A DNA stretch of 44,515 nucleotides from Pleurotus djamor (taxonomy: Eukaryota > Basidiomycota > Agaricomycetes > Agaricales > Pleurotaceae). Shown one piece after another: positions 1 through 11,794 of this stretch (position 1 is its first letter; each line of letters opens with the position of its first letter). A model generated the notes under the pieces. That model saw only the letters and a list, made by a program, of their open reading frames with translations, was not told where the DNA came from and did not search any database. The DNA lies in the NCBI GenBank assembly GCA_029747585.1, contig JAPEVF010000086.1, positions 72,634-117,148 of the forward strand. The letters run 5' to 3'. The position numbers and the translations under genes were made by a program.

Positions 1-63
1 GNATATATGTGCAGCATGTATCAAGCAANGTTGAAGCATGGAGNTACTATNCATAGGTCTCAC

Positions 64-1745
64 TTATTCAAGCAAGAATGTCTTCACTGCATCCTGGACG
101 AACTCGTCGTCCTTGGGGTTCGCCCCATTTCCTGCTATAAGCATGTAAGGAAGACATATCGTTGGAAAGCTGCGCGAGCTCACCAAAATGTCCCCAGATC
201 GACGGAATTATGTTGAGGCGTGCGTTCTTCATGTTGGATACTTCATACTCGTTGTCCTCCGGCTATNTCGGATTTGGAGTGAGATCAGGTGAATCAAGAG
301 GANTCGAAGCTTATNAAAGCCTACCGTAAAATATAGATCAGTCTTTGAAGGCATGATCAAGCCAGCAGCCTTGATCGCTCCAAGACACTGTTCAAAGGCA
401 CCTCCATCACGAACAAGAGATANATCGCCGGTCTGCCAGGTGTTCAAGAGNGTCANAAGNTCGTTGGCGTCCCAATTCTTGGAGAATCCTTGTTCCCANT
501 GTTCTTTGAGNAATGACTCTANATCNGGNTANCTNANTCNAGTTGNAGCNNCTNNANAGTGACAACGCANGACGNNGGCTTTACCAACCTTCCCTCATGT
601 AAGTACANCTGCTNTCTNAACCACTGCGAAGGATGAGTTCAACGAGACTTATACGGGATTAATTNGCCGACTCACCGTTTGTCCATAGGCCCACGCACTA
701 TAAGCGCGACCAAAAGCGCGAATGCCNCGATAAGGAGGAGATGTATAGTGACCATCATTAAAGTCCTTTGATGCCACTAGCGCAGCCTTCGGTCCCTCAA
801 GGAAGCTAAACGTTGAAGCGATTCAATTCTGTCAGTTCTTCCGANGGTACATTGGAGCNATCACCATTNGTTGTGNGGACTAGTCCTNGCAGAACCACAG
901 ATNGANACGAACCTANGAGCAGAGTAAGCAACGTTATTTCATGTAAGCTTTAGGATAGATAATAACTTGTCTACGAAGTCAGGGAATACCACAGGCCAGT
1001 AGTAAGCCTGCAACCAGAAGATGAGACAAGGTGGACGCTGAAGTGAATATCATCTCACCTGCTGGCCACCCATTGAAAAGCCGATAGCGCAATGGATATG
1101 AGNNATNCCAAGTTTCTGAGTAAGCACGGTATGTTGTGCTCGACTAGCCACAGTGTCAAGGGGACAATACGGGAGTCTGAATCCAGCGAAGATACGCACA
1201 TGTTGTCCTCGTAAGAAACCGCTGGAAAGTACGGTCCATTGTAGGGAACGGGCTACATTGACAGCTGAGTTCATGAAAGGAGTGTTGTAGAGTGATGGAC
1301 GACAAACAGTGTTGGAGGGGGAAGAAGACTACAACAGAGAAGGTCATGGTCCATGGTTGACAGAGAGACGGAATTCGAACCTCCCCGTTTGCGAAGAGTG
1401 CAAATGTCACGATGAAGTATGTCGTCGGATCAAGACACTAGTTCAAGGACAGAGTCAGCCAGGCTACCTAACGATTTGCTTCGAAAAGCTCACTTTTCCT
1501 TCACCAATCATCCACGCTTGGCCTAGCAATTGGCGTCGTGGTTAAATCGAGAAAGTCGCGCATCAGATAACGAACTTACTGTTTAGTTTCGCGCCATAGC
1601 AAGTCGGAAAGACAATACAAGGATTCCTCGGATCACCGTACGTCCTGTAGGCAGTCACTGCATCTGGTAAGACGCCGCCTCCAGTGAGGCGAAGACGACC
1701 ATGGTGAAAATATTGCGTCTCAGGCTCTGTTTGCGCCATAGTCAT
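64..1745 (-). CDS. MetX-like alpha/beta-hydrolase, tandem copy A
   Basis: Alpha/beta-hydrolase of the homoserine O-acetyltransferase (MetX)-like superfamily. The first exon (start ATG at 1743-1745; a second Met lies two codons in) encodes a YFHHGRLRL...GGVLPDAVTAYRTYG segment and then FPTCYGA. Later exons give DPTTYFIVTFALFANGE, PYNGPYFPAVSYEDN and the nucleophile elbow GFSMG (1068-1082). A segment around 340-420 gives MPSKTDLYF with the likely acid Asp. The last two exons join as WGHFAG with the catalytic His, ending DAVKTFLLE-stop (64-66). The triad Ser-Asp-His is therefore present. At least six short introns are needed. Bases 420-900 hold many Ns, so the middle exons are not exactly placed. 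The same family includes true homoserine acetyltransferases and esterase-like enzymes; substrate cannot be told from sequence. Copy B lies 180 bases upstream on the same strand with matching gene structure. Confidence 0.85.
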
Positions 1746-1925
1746 GGTCCACTATCAAGCTTCAACGGACGGTGAGACGAAGTAGACTGAACCGCATTGC
1801 ATTGGGAACAGAAACCCTAAATAATCGTACAAGACTCGCACAGGTGTGTGGTAGTGGAAAGGAAGTAAGCAAGCGCCCATTGCCAAATCGAGGGAAGAGA
1901 CACAAAGGAGATAGGAGCCTCCTGC

Positions 1926-3627
1926 TCATTCTTTGAGGAATTCGCTGACTTCACGGTGGATGAATGCATCGTCCTTCTCGTTGTAGCCAAATCCAGCTGT
2001 GAGTCTCGCTTCAGTACTATAGTGTATCCGTGGGAGATAAGCATACCAAAGTGTCCCCACACAGAGTCGATCACGGCCAGCCTAGAATTTGTGAGTATGG
2101 AAACCTCGATTTCGTTATCCTCAGGCTGAAATATATATTAACCTTGAGAAACGGATGCGCGAGTCATCAGCCTGCCCTTACCGTAAAGTACAAGTCTGTC
2201 TTTGAAGGCATGATCAAGCCTTTTGCCTTGATGGATTTGAGCGTGGCATGGAAATCGCCACCGTCTCGAACTTGGGATACATCGCCGGTAGACCATGTCT
2301 CCAAAAGGGTCAGCAGATCGTTGGCGTCCCAGCCTTTGAATATGCCGTCTTCCCATTCTTCACGGAGGAAGGAGTTCAAGTCCGGGTACCTGAAACGGTG
2401 TAGCGGTGAATTTGGTGACACGATATGACAGACATGGGGACTCACTTCCCACCATAGAGGTACTGGTGCTCTCGGTACCACTTTGGTCTCGAATTTCAAT
2501 GATATGCCGAGCCAAGAAGATAGTAGAAGTACGCACAGTTTGGCCATATCCCCAGGCACTGTACACACGGCCAAATGCACGTAAGCCATGGTATGGTGGA
2601 CTCTTGTAATGCCCCTCGTCGAAATCCTTGGAAGCGACCAAGGCAGCTTTCGGTCCTTCAAGAAAGCTACAAAGCACAGTTTACGGACCTGGTGAGGATA
2701 GGGGATAAAGGAGGCGGCTTACCATTTGTTGTGTGGGCTTGTCTTCGCCGAGCCGCATAAACACACAAACCTGTGAGAAAGAAAAACTTGGGTGAATATT
2801 CGAGGTCCAAGTAGGAGACCTTGGGATGCTGACTTGTCCAAGAAGTCGGGGAAAACCACGGCCCAATAGTATGCCTAGGTAATGAAACACAGAAGCTCAG
2901 GAGGTAAACCATTTGGAGATTTATCTTCGGGGGACTGACGTACCTGCTGACCGCCCATAGAGAAGCCGATGGCGCATAGGACGTGTGTAATACCGAGGGC
3001 TTTGGTGAGGACGGCATGCTGTGCACGACTGGGCTCCTAAGTCAAGGAACATATTATTAAGAGGACGTGGATGCGCACATATTATCTTCGTAGGACACCG
3101 CTGGGAAATACGGTCCGTTGTATGGGATAGGCTGCGCGCTTCACTCAACCGAGAGGGTCAACGTCACTCATCATGATGGGGACTAACCGTGTTTGAGGGC
3201 GAAGACGACTACGCAGTAGGTGATCAGTGACGCGGCGCGTCGCTAGGGGCGTAATTTCCGGACGTACTTCACCGTTGGAAAAGAGCGCGAAAGTTACGAT
3301 GAAGTAACGACTCGGGTCGAGAGCCTAATCCGCGAAGTCTAGAGCTATCATAGGCGAAGTTATGCTCGTAGACCGAACCTTATTAGGGCCGATCAGCCAC
3401 ATTTGATCTATTGGATGTAGAATGCTTTGAGTAAAGGTTTCGATGGTCAACGACAACGACGGCAACAGACCATCTAATTTGGCTCCATAGCAGGTCGGAA
3501 ACACAATGCATGGGCTTCTGGAATCACCGTAGGTTCTGTATGCTGTAATGGCGTCAGGAAGCACACCGCCCTTGACTCGAAGACGGCCATGGTGGAAGCA
3601 CTGGGTCTCTGATGTTGGGGTCGACAT
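1926..3627 (-). CDS. MetX-like alpha/beta-hydrolase, tandem copy B
   Basis: Paralogue of the neighbouring downstream gene, in the same orientation. Start ATG at 3625-3627 (MSTPTSETQCFHHGRLR). Exons in order give GGVLPDAITAYRTYG and FPTCYGA, then SRYFIVTFALFSNGE, PYNGPYFPAVSYEDN, AIGFSMGGQQ (nucleophile Ser; elbow at 2953-2967), FPDFLDKSASQ, GPKAALVASKDFDEGHY, YPDLNSFLREEWEDG, GLIMPSKTDLYF (acid Asp), SILTNSRLAVIDSVWGHF joined to AGFGYNEKDDAFIHREV, and stop TGA at 1926-1928. The Ser-Asp-His triad is complete and, with few Ns, the gene looks intact. It resembles proteins annotated as homoserine acetyltransferase-like, but a true methionine-pathway role is not shown. Its 5' side faces RPS23 across about 500 bases. 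Confidence 0.87.
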
Positions 3628-4127
3628 GATGAAGTGTTAGAAGGGGTTACCAGTGCAGTCATTAATCACACTCCGTGTGTGTAGCGTGGTCCCACCGCCC
3701 TCGGCAGTATGGACATAGAAGTCGCCGTGGTGATATGATGAGAATAGAAGTGCAGCGCGGGAATTTAGTTACAATGAAATCATAGTATTAGATTGGGGTA
3801 AGTAGCTGGTTAATATTTTGTAATGCACGCGATGCGAAAGGAGTCCAGTGGAAGAGTGCAAAGAAATCGAAGCCTTCGACGATTGGAATGTGCATGAATC
3901 GCAAGCAAACCAAGAAGTAAATGATTGAGGAGCTGACGTGACATCGATGTCACCGATTCGACATGGCACCACGTGATGCGTGCGCAAATTGCCGTGGGTC
4001 AAGGACTGTATCAGTTTTTTCAAATAAGGTTCAAAGTCCAACCGCTTGCTTCCGACGCTATCGTCTCACATTCCCCCCTCACTGCGACCTCGACCGACCG
4101 ACCGACCGATTGACCTAACGCGCAAGA
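3628..4127. other. Intergenic region, shared upstream region of hydrolase copy B and RPS23
   Basis: About 500 bases between two divergent genes. I see no convincing coding sequence. The last 50 bases before the RPS23 start are pyrimidine-rich and contain a CGAC tetranucleotide run. A CT-rich leader would suit a ribosomal-protein gene. No TATA element can be called with confidence. Confidence 0.6.
4091..4109. repeat. CGAC tetranucleotide repeat
   Basis: About four and a half tandem copies of CGAC, roughly 20 bases upstream of the RPS23 start codon and so probably inside its 5' leader. A short microsatellite with no assigned function. Confidence 0.8.
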
Positions 4128-4926
4128 ATGGGCTGTAAGTGACCCTCACTCACCTCACCACCATCATCGGTCTCATCGACGACATCTACCCCCCAGCCAA
4201 CAAACCTCGTGGTCTCCAGGCCGCACGCAAGCTGCGAAATGACCGCCGTACTAACCGCTGGGTTCGTACACGTCTTCTTCTCCAGCTCATCTTCGAGTTC
4301 TCGGCGATGGAGTTGACTTGGGAGGGAATTTCTGGCTGACGGATATCTGGTGTTTTTGTTGGCATTTCTAGGCGGATAAGACTTACAAAAAGCGAGCCCT
4401 TGGCAACATCTACAAGACCTCCCCAACTGGTGGTTCATCCCACGCAAAGGGAATCGTCCTCGAGAAAGTCGGTGTCGAGGCTAAACAACCCAACTCTGCT
4501 ATCCGCAAGTGTGTCCGTGTCCAGTTGATCAAGAACGGAAAGAAGGTCACCGCTTTCGTCCCCGTAAGTTTCTCCCTCACTTTCCCAGCAACTCAGAGAT
4601 CGCTTTCGTCCGTTGCGACTTTGGCACTTTCTCGATTCTATCGCTGGGAAACACTATCGGAGAGGATATGTGATCTAATGGAATCGTTGCTTTAGAACGA
4701 TGGTTGCCTCAACTTCGTCGATGAGAACGACGAAGTCCTTATCTCCGGTTTCGGACGTAGCGGCAAAGCCAAGGGTGATATTCCAGGTGTACGATTCAAG
4801 ATCGTTAAGGTCTCTGGCGTTGGCCTCCTCGCTCTGTGGAAGGAGAAGAAGGTACGCTCTCCCGTCGGCTCACCCGGTCATCATCTCACCCGCTGTTTCA
4901 TTCCTCAGGAAAAGCCACGATCGTAA
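4128..4926 (+). CDS. RPS23: 40S ribosomal protein S23 (uS12)
   Basis: Small-subunit ribosomal protein at the decoding centre. The model joins 4128-4134, 4197-4261, 4372-4563, 4696-4851 and 4909-4926, with GT...AG introns and 145 residues, the normal family length. The N-terminus reads [16 protein letters not shown]. The body has [20 protein letters not shown] and [18 protein letters not shown]; the universally conserved PNSA loop is intact. The C-terminus is [18 protein letters not shown]. The first coding exon is only seven bases, so the start depends on the first intron. Introns 2 and 3 (110 and 132 bases) are longer than most in this window. The gene converges on CDS1. Confidence 0.97.
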
Positions 4927-5263
4927 AATGTTTACTTTGGGTTATCTGTTGTACTCTCCATGAATCAACTCCCTATGCATGAAGTATGCTGTGTACTCAT
5001 CAGTCACTCAGAGTGGCCCTCCATGTCCTCCTCTACCCTCAGAATATGATCTGTCCATGTCGTACCTTATTCTCATTCTCATTCTCTTCTCATTCACACA
5101 CATCGAAGCCAAGCTTTGGCCCAGAATATTATCGAAGTCCTGCTTGCATCCCAGTGAAGACACGATGATTGTAACTTGTGGCTGAGCCAATAGGACACGT
5201 TTCTTTAGTGATCCGTGAGGTAAGTAGTGGAATTAAGGTGGCTAAACAAGGACGTCGCAGAAT
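4927..5263. other. Convergent 3' intergenic region
   Basis: About 340 bases between the stop codons of RPS23 and CDS1. It is T-rich near 5070-5100 and should hold both 3' untranslated regions. Open frames here show no family resemblance. Confidence 0.55.
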
Positions 5264-7469
5264 CTACGGTACTATTGATATACCTTGGCTTTCCAAGTAT
5301 CTTTTCAAATCCGAGAGCAACTCCACTTGTTCAGCGACAGTCAAGCCGCTAACAATTGTCTGCAAGACACTTCCAACCGTAACGTGGTGCTGCCTTATCA
5401 GGCTGCTGTAGTAGACATAGGTGAAGACGCCCATCAGGAACCTAGGAACAACCACAATTAATCAGTTACTGTGCCACCATCATAAAGAGAACGACAAAGA
5501 GGTACGGTTGCATGCGGTAGAGAATCCTCGCAAGGCACACTCTAGGGTACGAGGAAAGGGAACAAGATACGTACTGGCAATCCATGCGATCAGTCATGCC
5601 ACCATGTCCAGGGATGCTATCCCCAAAGTCCTTGATGTCAAAAGCGCGCTTGAATCCCGAAGCAAAGAAGCCGCCAAACGGAGCGACTAGCGAGGCGAAG
5701 CAGGCCATGAAGAGTAGATGGCCTTGATACGGCGCATAAGGGATAGTCGAAATTTGCCATCCAAGCTAAAGCAACGCGAAAAGATAGGCGTAAGCAGATG
5801 AAGATACCAGTTGCTATAAACAACACCCGGTGATATTATAATGCCTTACCGTGTCAGACAACAATGACGCGACTGGTTTCCAGATAGCCCACTCTTTCCA
5901 GATGAACACGGGGTTCGGGTCGCAGGCAACGGAATTCCAAGCGCTGACGCCGAGGTTCTGAACGGGGCATATCATATAGTCGAACCGCATGAAGTAGCCC
6001 CCCCAAAACACCGAAAAAGCTAGCGTACTGAAGAACGCGCCGACAAACCCTTCGACCGTTTTCTTAGGCGAGAGTGCGATTAGCGGCGTACGCCCAACGG
6101 TAATACCCCAAATGTATGCGAAGATGTCGTTACAGATGACCAACGACGCGGGAACCCAGAACCAAATTAGGCCTTCGAGTATATTGTTGATGATGAAATG
6201 GCTAGAAATGGTGAAATGGTGAGTTTACGAGAGAAAGGACACGGAAACGAAGGAGGTAAGAACCTAGACACGACGATGAGCATCAAGCTCATGTGGACCC
6301 AACAGAATAAGCCGAATTGCTGCTTGAGATACCCTTTTTTCAACGACATCACGAAACCCATGAAACCAATTGTATAGAGCGTGAAACTGATGATCCGATG
6401 ATTAGTAGCGAATGGGGTCAACTGCGCGTCCGCAAAGACAACATGCTAGGAAGGTGTAGAGTCAACATGTTGCACTGAATTGCGGGGCCGAAGGAGATAC
6501 ATACCTTGAAATAATATATGATACTTTCTCCATAGAGGAAATAGTTCGTCACCGCGAAGAAATACCAATTCAAGGTCTTGCTCCAAGGATCTTTAGGTTT
6601 GTGGGATTTGGCTTTTACCGATTTGGACGGTCCAAGGGTGAATAAGGCGGTGACTTCGCGGTAGGCTAACGCTTGACAAAGCATCACGAGTATAATCATA
6701 TAGACATGGCCGAGAAGAAGTAGCCCTACAAGGAGTAGGTAAATGGATTTGTGTATCAGTTAAGGGATCAAGACGCACCGAGGAAACCCCCAATCATAAT
6801 GAATGTCCATAAGGTGCGAGTAATGAAGCCCTGACGCTTCTTTGCAAGTTCGGCATCAGCTGCAGAAACTGCTGGTGGTGGTGGAGGCGCCACAACGGAC
6901 GGAGGAACTGGCTCAGGCACAGGCTCAAGTTTGACCTCTAGCTGTGGTTGCCGTAGAACTGTCTGCGTTTGAGTTGGTGGTGGTAAGGGTGGTTCTGGCG
7001 GTGGTGGTGTGACATCATCGTGCTGAACAACAGGTGGTTCGTTTTGCGAAGGAAGAGGCGGCACTTCCGGCTCAGTAGCGGCCACAGTTCCATCTGCCAC
7101 CTCCGAGATTGATGAAGAAAGGCCGTTCTCAGTCGGTTTGGCCTCAACGTCGGACGCGGACGCGGATATGGCTTCTTGTGCGCGCTTCGCTTTTGACGCA
7201 ACTTTTTGCTGCAGTCGTCTTTCGGTTCGCGCAGCTTTCTGAGCCTTTTTTATTGCGGATTTCGTGGGTTTCGTCGGTTCTGGCGCGCTTTCGGAGGTTT
7301 GGCAGTCAGCGAGCATGATGCAATGACATGGTTTATGCATGGACGCCTACCTTTCCGGTTCCTGGGAAGCATCATCGTCAACTTCCTCGAGCTCGTCCTC
7401 TTCTCCAGAGTCAACGTCGAGGTATTGGAACGCAGTGCGCGACGTGAAAACGGGACGTCCGTTGCTCAT
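5264..7469 (-). CDS. CDS1: Phosphatidate cytidylyltransferase (CDP-diacylglycerol synthase)
   Basis: Converts phosphatidic acid and CTP to CDP-diacylglycerol, the precursor of phosphatidylinositol, phosphatidylserine and cardiolipin; an integral ER membrane enzyme. The start is the ATG at 7467-7469 ([18 protein letters not shown]), followed by an acidic stretch. Exon 2 (about 6770-7300) adds a basic then proline-rich cytosolic segment before the first membrane helix ([12 protein letters not shown]). Downstream exons hold several helices, including [19 protein letters not shown] and [16 protein letters not shown] with [14 protein letters not shown]. The family signature is complete at about 5583-5660: S-G-F-K-R, K-D-F-G-D, P-G-H-G-G and D-R-M-D. 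It ends [14 protein letters not shown] (TAG at 5264-5266). Introns are short. Confidence 0.95.
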
Positions 7470-8008
7470 CGTGGTGAACGGAAAGGTGTGAATTTAGAAA
7501 CCACGCAAGACCCTGAATGGCAAACTTAGGACACGTAACGCGTGACCTCCGGCTCGGCATCCTCGGTCGCACTTACTTCTTACCACATACCACCAACATA
7601 CCACAACCAGCACTAGATATTTGTGTGAAGTATGGTAGTACTCTTCTTGAAGCTTGTAATTTCATGCACTCATCCTCGCTGGCTCGATACTGAAATGACC
7701 TTTTCAGTGCAATAATATTGGTTGATTTGGCAGCATGCTCAGTGCCTCGACGTCGAAACATTCATGCATCCTGAATGTCCGACAGAGATCTCAATTTCCT
7801 GTGCTCCGTACGCCAGATACCCTATCTGGTTCTCTTCCGACCCCAGGGAACCCCGGACGGCAACAAGCAGGTGTCATGGACCTGCCACCCAACATGCTAC
7901 GCTTTGCATGCTACACATATCCTCGTATCCAACACATACATAAGTGCTTCGCGACCACAATGACGACTGTACTAGGTCTTTCCCCCCACGTCGCTCTTTC
8001 CCCCCACC
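7470..8008. other. Divergent intergenic region between CDS1 and the OPT transporter
   Basis: About 540 bases upstream of both genes, so it must carry both promoters. The segment just before the OPT start (7979-8008) is strongly C-rich, typical of fungal leader regions. I see no gene or clear regulatory motif. Confidence 0.55.
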
Positions 8009-11000
8009 ATGTCTGCTTACTCCTCCAGTGAAGAGTGGAGCCAGGCCTTTTCCCTCGACAGGGACATGGAAAAGGCTGCGTCCACCTCAACGTCTGATGT
8101 CACCTTGCTGGACTCATTCACAATTACTTTGGACGACTTCGAAGATCCAAATACTGAGAAGCAAGCCGCCCGAGCTGCTTTTCTAGGTCTGTTGTTTTCC
8201 TTTCGTCGAACCTTCGTACAATTACTCACCCACCGCGATCAGAGGATGATTCGCCCTATCCTGAGGTTCGCTCCGCAGTGGCAAATACGGACGACCCATC
8301 TATACCAACATCGACAATACGAGCTTGGGTCATCGGTACGTGCACAACCACCCTCCAGGTATCATCTCGTTTACCCCCCTGCCAGGTCTCTTATTCGCTA
8401 TCATAATGCCTGTATGGATCTTCTAATCTTCTTCTCTTTGTATCCTTGCTGATCAGTGAGCAGGGATTGAATCAATTTTTCTACTTTCGATACCCCTCTG
8501 TTACAGTCGGCGGCGTACGTCTNTCTTTTCAGTCCATCTGTCACTCATTCACATCCCGTATAGATTGTAGCACAATTGCTTTCGTTCCCTCTAGGCCGTG
8601 GTTGGGCGAAAATCATGCCAAACGTGACAATATTTGGACTTCCACTAAATCCAGGTCCATTCACTATTAAAGAACATGCAAGTGGATTCACGCATCGCTG
8701 CTNGAGCAAAGAGCTAACCACATCGCTCACTATNTAGGTCTTGATTACAATCATGGTTCGTCGTCAATCGCTGATATAGCTCTCGCCCTTTCTAACCGTG
8801 ATCCTCAGGGCTCTGTCGCATCTGGCTCTGCCTATGCAACAGACATCGTCGCGGTTCAGCGCGTTTACTACAAACAAGTNTTCGACTTCGGCTACGAATG
8901 GATGATAGTGATGTCCACCCAGCTCATCGGGTTCTCCATTGGTGGCATAGCACGTCGCTTCCTGGTCCAGCCCTCATCGATGATTTGGCCTGCCAATCTC
9001 GTCACATGCGCTCTATTCAACACCCTTCATTCATCTTCATATGCTGGAATCGGTGACCACGGCGGCATCACACGAGAACGCTTCTTCTTCATCTGCTTCG
9101 TCATCTCCGCCGTTTGGTACATCGTACCGGGATACCTCTTCCAAGCACTGAGCTACTTTTCTTGGGTATGNTGGATTGCGCCAGACAACATCACCGTCAA
9201 CCAGCTCTTCGGGTATCAGCATGGTCTGGGTATGAGCTTGATCACCTTCGATTGGGCTCAAATCGCGTTCATTGGATCGCCGCTTGCTACTCCTTGGTGG
9301 GCAGAAGCAAACATCGCTGTTGGCTTCGTGTTTTTCTTCTGGATCGTCACCCCTGTTCTGCACTACGCCAACGTATGGGATAGCAAATACTTCCCCATAA
9401 CCTCTCGCGGTTCGTTCGACAACACTGGAGCTGCTTATAACGTATCGAGAATCATCAACGAGGACTTGAGCTTCAATCAAACCGCTTATAGTGAATACAG
9501 CCCCCTGTATCTATCAACGACTTTCGCCATGGCTTACGGTCTTTCNTTCGCTGGCATTACCGCTATTTTGACCCATGCTTTCCTCTACTTCCGCAAGCAA
9601 ATCTGGTCTCAGGCGCGTCGTGCCATGCACGAGCAACCCGATATTCACGCTCGGTTGATGTCCAAATACAACCAAGGTAAGGAATTCTCGGATGGAATCA
9701 CTTTCAACCACCATGCTCACCGCCGCCGATGCGTCTACAGTACCTGACTGGTGGTACATGTGTATCTTCGGTAAGCCGAACCATCACTGGTATCAGCGCC
9801 CACAACTGACAATGTTTTAGTNTCGTTGTTCACTCTCGGGGTTACTGCCATATCTATGTGGCCAGTGGACTTCCCTGTCCCTTGGGTGAGTTTAGTATGC
9901 CCGAACACGCCAAACGTCTAACCGATTCTTTTCTCCCACCCTAGTTCATTTTGTCACTTGTTGTCGGTGTGTTCNTCTGTTACGTATATGTCTGTTTATG
10001 GCGTTCTGAGTGCGTTTTGCTAGCGTTCTTCTACGTTATTCCCGTTGGGATGATTCAAGCTATAACGAATCAGCAAGTTGGGCTGAACGTTATCACGGAG
10101 CTCATCATTGGCTACGGTTTGCCAGGAAGACCCGTTGCGATGATGATGTTCAAAACATGGGGTTATATCACGATGGCGCAAGGTTCGTTNNACGTCTCCG
10201 CATCTTTCCTTCTCATGTTGATCGCCCTGAACAGCACTCACCTTTACATCTGACTTCAAACTGGGACACTANATGAAAATNCCTCCNCGTGCGATGTTTT
10301 GGTCCCAGGTCATTGCCACCGTAGTTGCAGGAACGGTCCAGCTTGGTGTTCAGCAGTGGATGTTCAGCAACATCCCTGACATGTGTTCCAGACGGCAACC
10401 AAGTGGGTTTATCTGCCCTTCCACAGAGACCTTCCATACTGCCAGCGTCGTGTGGGGAGTTATCGGCCCAGCTAGGCAATTCTCACAAGGTCAAATTTAC
10501 TATGGTACGCCGATGATTTGCGAAGGATGTGGTGACATAATTTTGATGGCACGACTCAGGCTTGGTGTACTTCTTCCTCGGCGGAGCCATTTGTCCCGCC
10601 ATCGTTTACTTCTACACACGGAAATACCCAAACAGCTTCATCCGTAATCTCAAGTAAGTTACCCGCCATCCATCCNATCACCGTAACTAACCGACCCCCA
10701 GTTTCCCTGTCATATTCTCTGGAACGGCTGCCATTCCACCCGCTACGGCGGTCAACTACGTACCCTGGGCGATCATCGGGTTTATCTTCCAATTCGTGAT
10801 ACGTAGACGACACTTCTCTTGGTGGGCGAAGTACAACTACGTTCTTTCCGCGGCCCTCGACGCCGGTGTCGCCATTGGCGCTCTATTCGTCTTCTTTGTG
10901 TAAGTTCGTTTCGAAGGATTGATANCGGNCACTTCTCACTATGTCATNTCCCTAGTCTTCANTACCCCTTGAACGGGTCTATAGGCGCGAACACGATACA

Positions 11001-11219
11001 AGGGTGGTGGGGCAACACCGGTATGTCCGATGTCAACTCGAGGAACATTTGTGTTNATCAAAGCGTGTCACAGTCTTCATGAACACTGTCGATGCTCGTG
11101 GCACTCCNTTGCTAACTATACCCCCAGGCCAGCACATCGGGTGAGTTCGTCATCCTCATGAAGTTAGTACTTCGGTGACTTAGATTCAACCTGTACATAG
11201 GCCGTCCACCTGGGCTTGA
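8009..11219 (+). CDS. Oligopeptide transporter, OPT family
   Basis: Proton-coupled plasma-membrane importer of small peptides. Start ATG at 8009 ([14 protein letters not shown]); the N-terminus is cytosolic and acidic. The family NPG motif appears as [14 protein letters not shown] near 8650. Other landmarks are [107 protein letters not shown] and [19 protein letters not shown]. The last intron joins GQHI to GPSTWA-stop (TGA at 11217-11219). Many short introns interrupt it; Ns fall at several sites but no frame break is forced. Substrate range (tetra- or pentapeptides, glutathione, iron chelates) cannot be read from sequence. Its neighbours do not suggest a pathway. Confidence 0.93.
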
Positions 11220-11517
11220 GTATCATGACCAAAACTGCTGCACATCTTCTAGACGCCTTCTTGACTGTATTCTATNCCTGTCATTCATTCNNNNGCCTTC
11301 TTTTACAATNGTCCTTCCTTTAGTGTTCCCTTGTTGAACGTTGTATCAATCAGTCGTTTTCTCATTCCTGTATTACTTACGTTGTATTTTCTATCGCTGG
11401 GCTGTAATTCATTACTCGCACTTACATGTCGATAACCTTCTACTACTTACATACCTGTATCCCGTATCACATTGCACTGTATTCCAATCGGATTGTCCCA
11501 ATGGAGTCAAAAATGAA

Positions 11518-11603
11518 CTGCCCCGGAGAGACTTGAACTCTCGATCTTCCGATGTCATNGGGGAATAACAGTCGGACGCCGTAACCAACTAAGCCACGGG
11601 GCA
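11518..11603 (-). tRNA. tRNA-Asn (GTT) with 12-base intron
   Basis: Read on the minus strand, the gene folds as a cloverleaf. The acceptor stem TGCCCCG pairs with CGGGGCA. The T arm is GAGAG-TTCAAGT-CTCTC. The anticodon stem TCCGA pairs with TCGGA across loop CTGTTA-A with anticodon GTT. A 12-base insertion containing one N splits the loop one base 3' of the anticodon, the standard tRNA intron position. The discriminator base is G. It has a U1-A72 pair instead of the usual G1-C72. Confidence 0.9.
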
Positions 11604-11794
11604 GATATCCAGGTTGAATAGAAGTAAATTGTGAGCGGCAAATACTCAGACAACCATAGTTTACATTACAAGATTGTGTCTATAAACGCAAGATGGAGTG
11701 TAGGGATTGCATCGTGAATGTGGTTAATAAATTTATCATGTTTACGGTTAGAGCGAAGAGTGTCCCATTGAAATACCATGCTGACTGAATTGAA

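Noticed and set aside
1309..1545. Plus-strand open frame opposite hydrolase copy A
   Set aside because: It is the antisense shadow of two hydrolase exons and the intervening intron.
4262..4695. Possible box C/D snoRNA in RPS23 introns 2 or 3
   Set aside because: A CTGA box occurs in intron 2, but the nearest C-box-like sequence (GCGATGG) is poor and too close; intron 3 lacks a D box.
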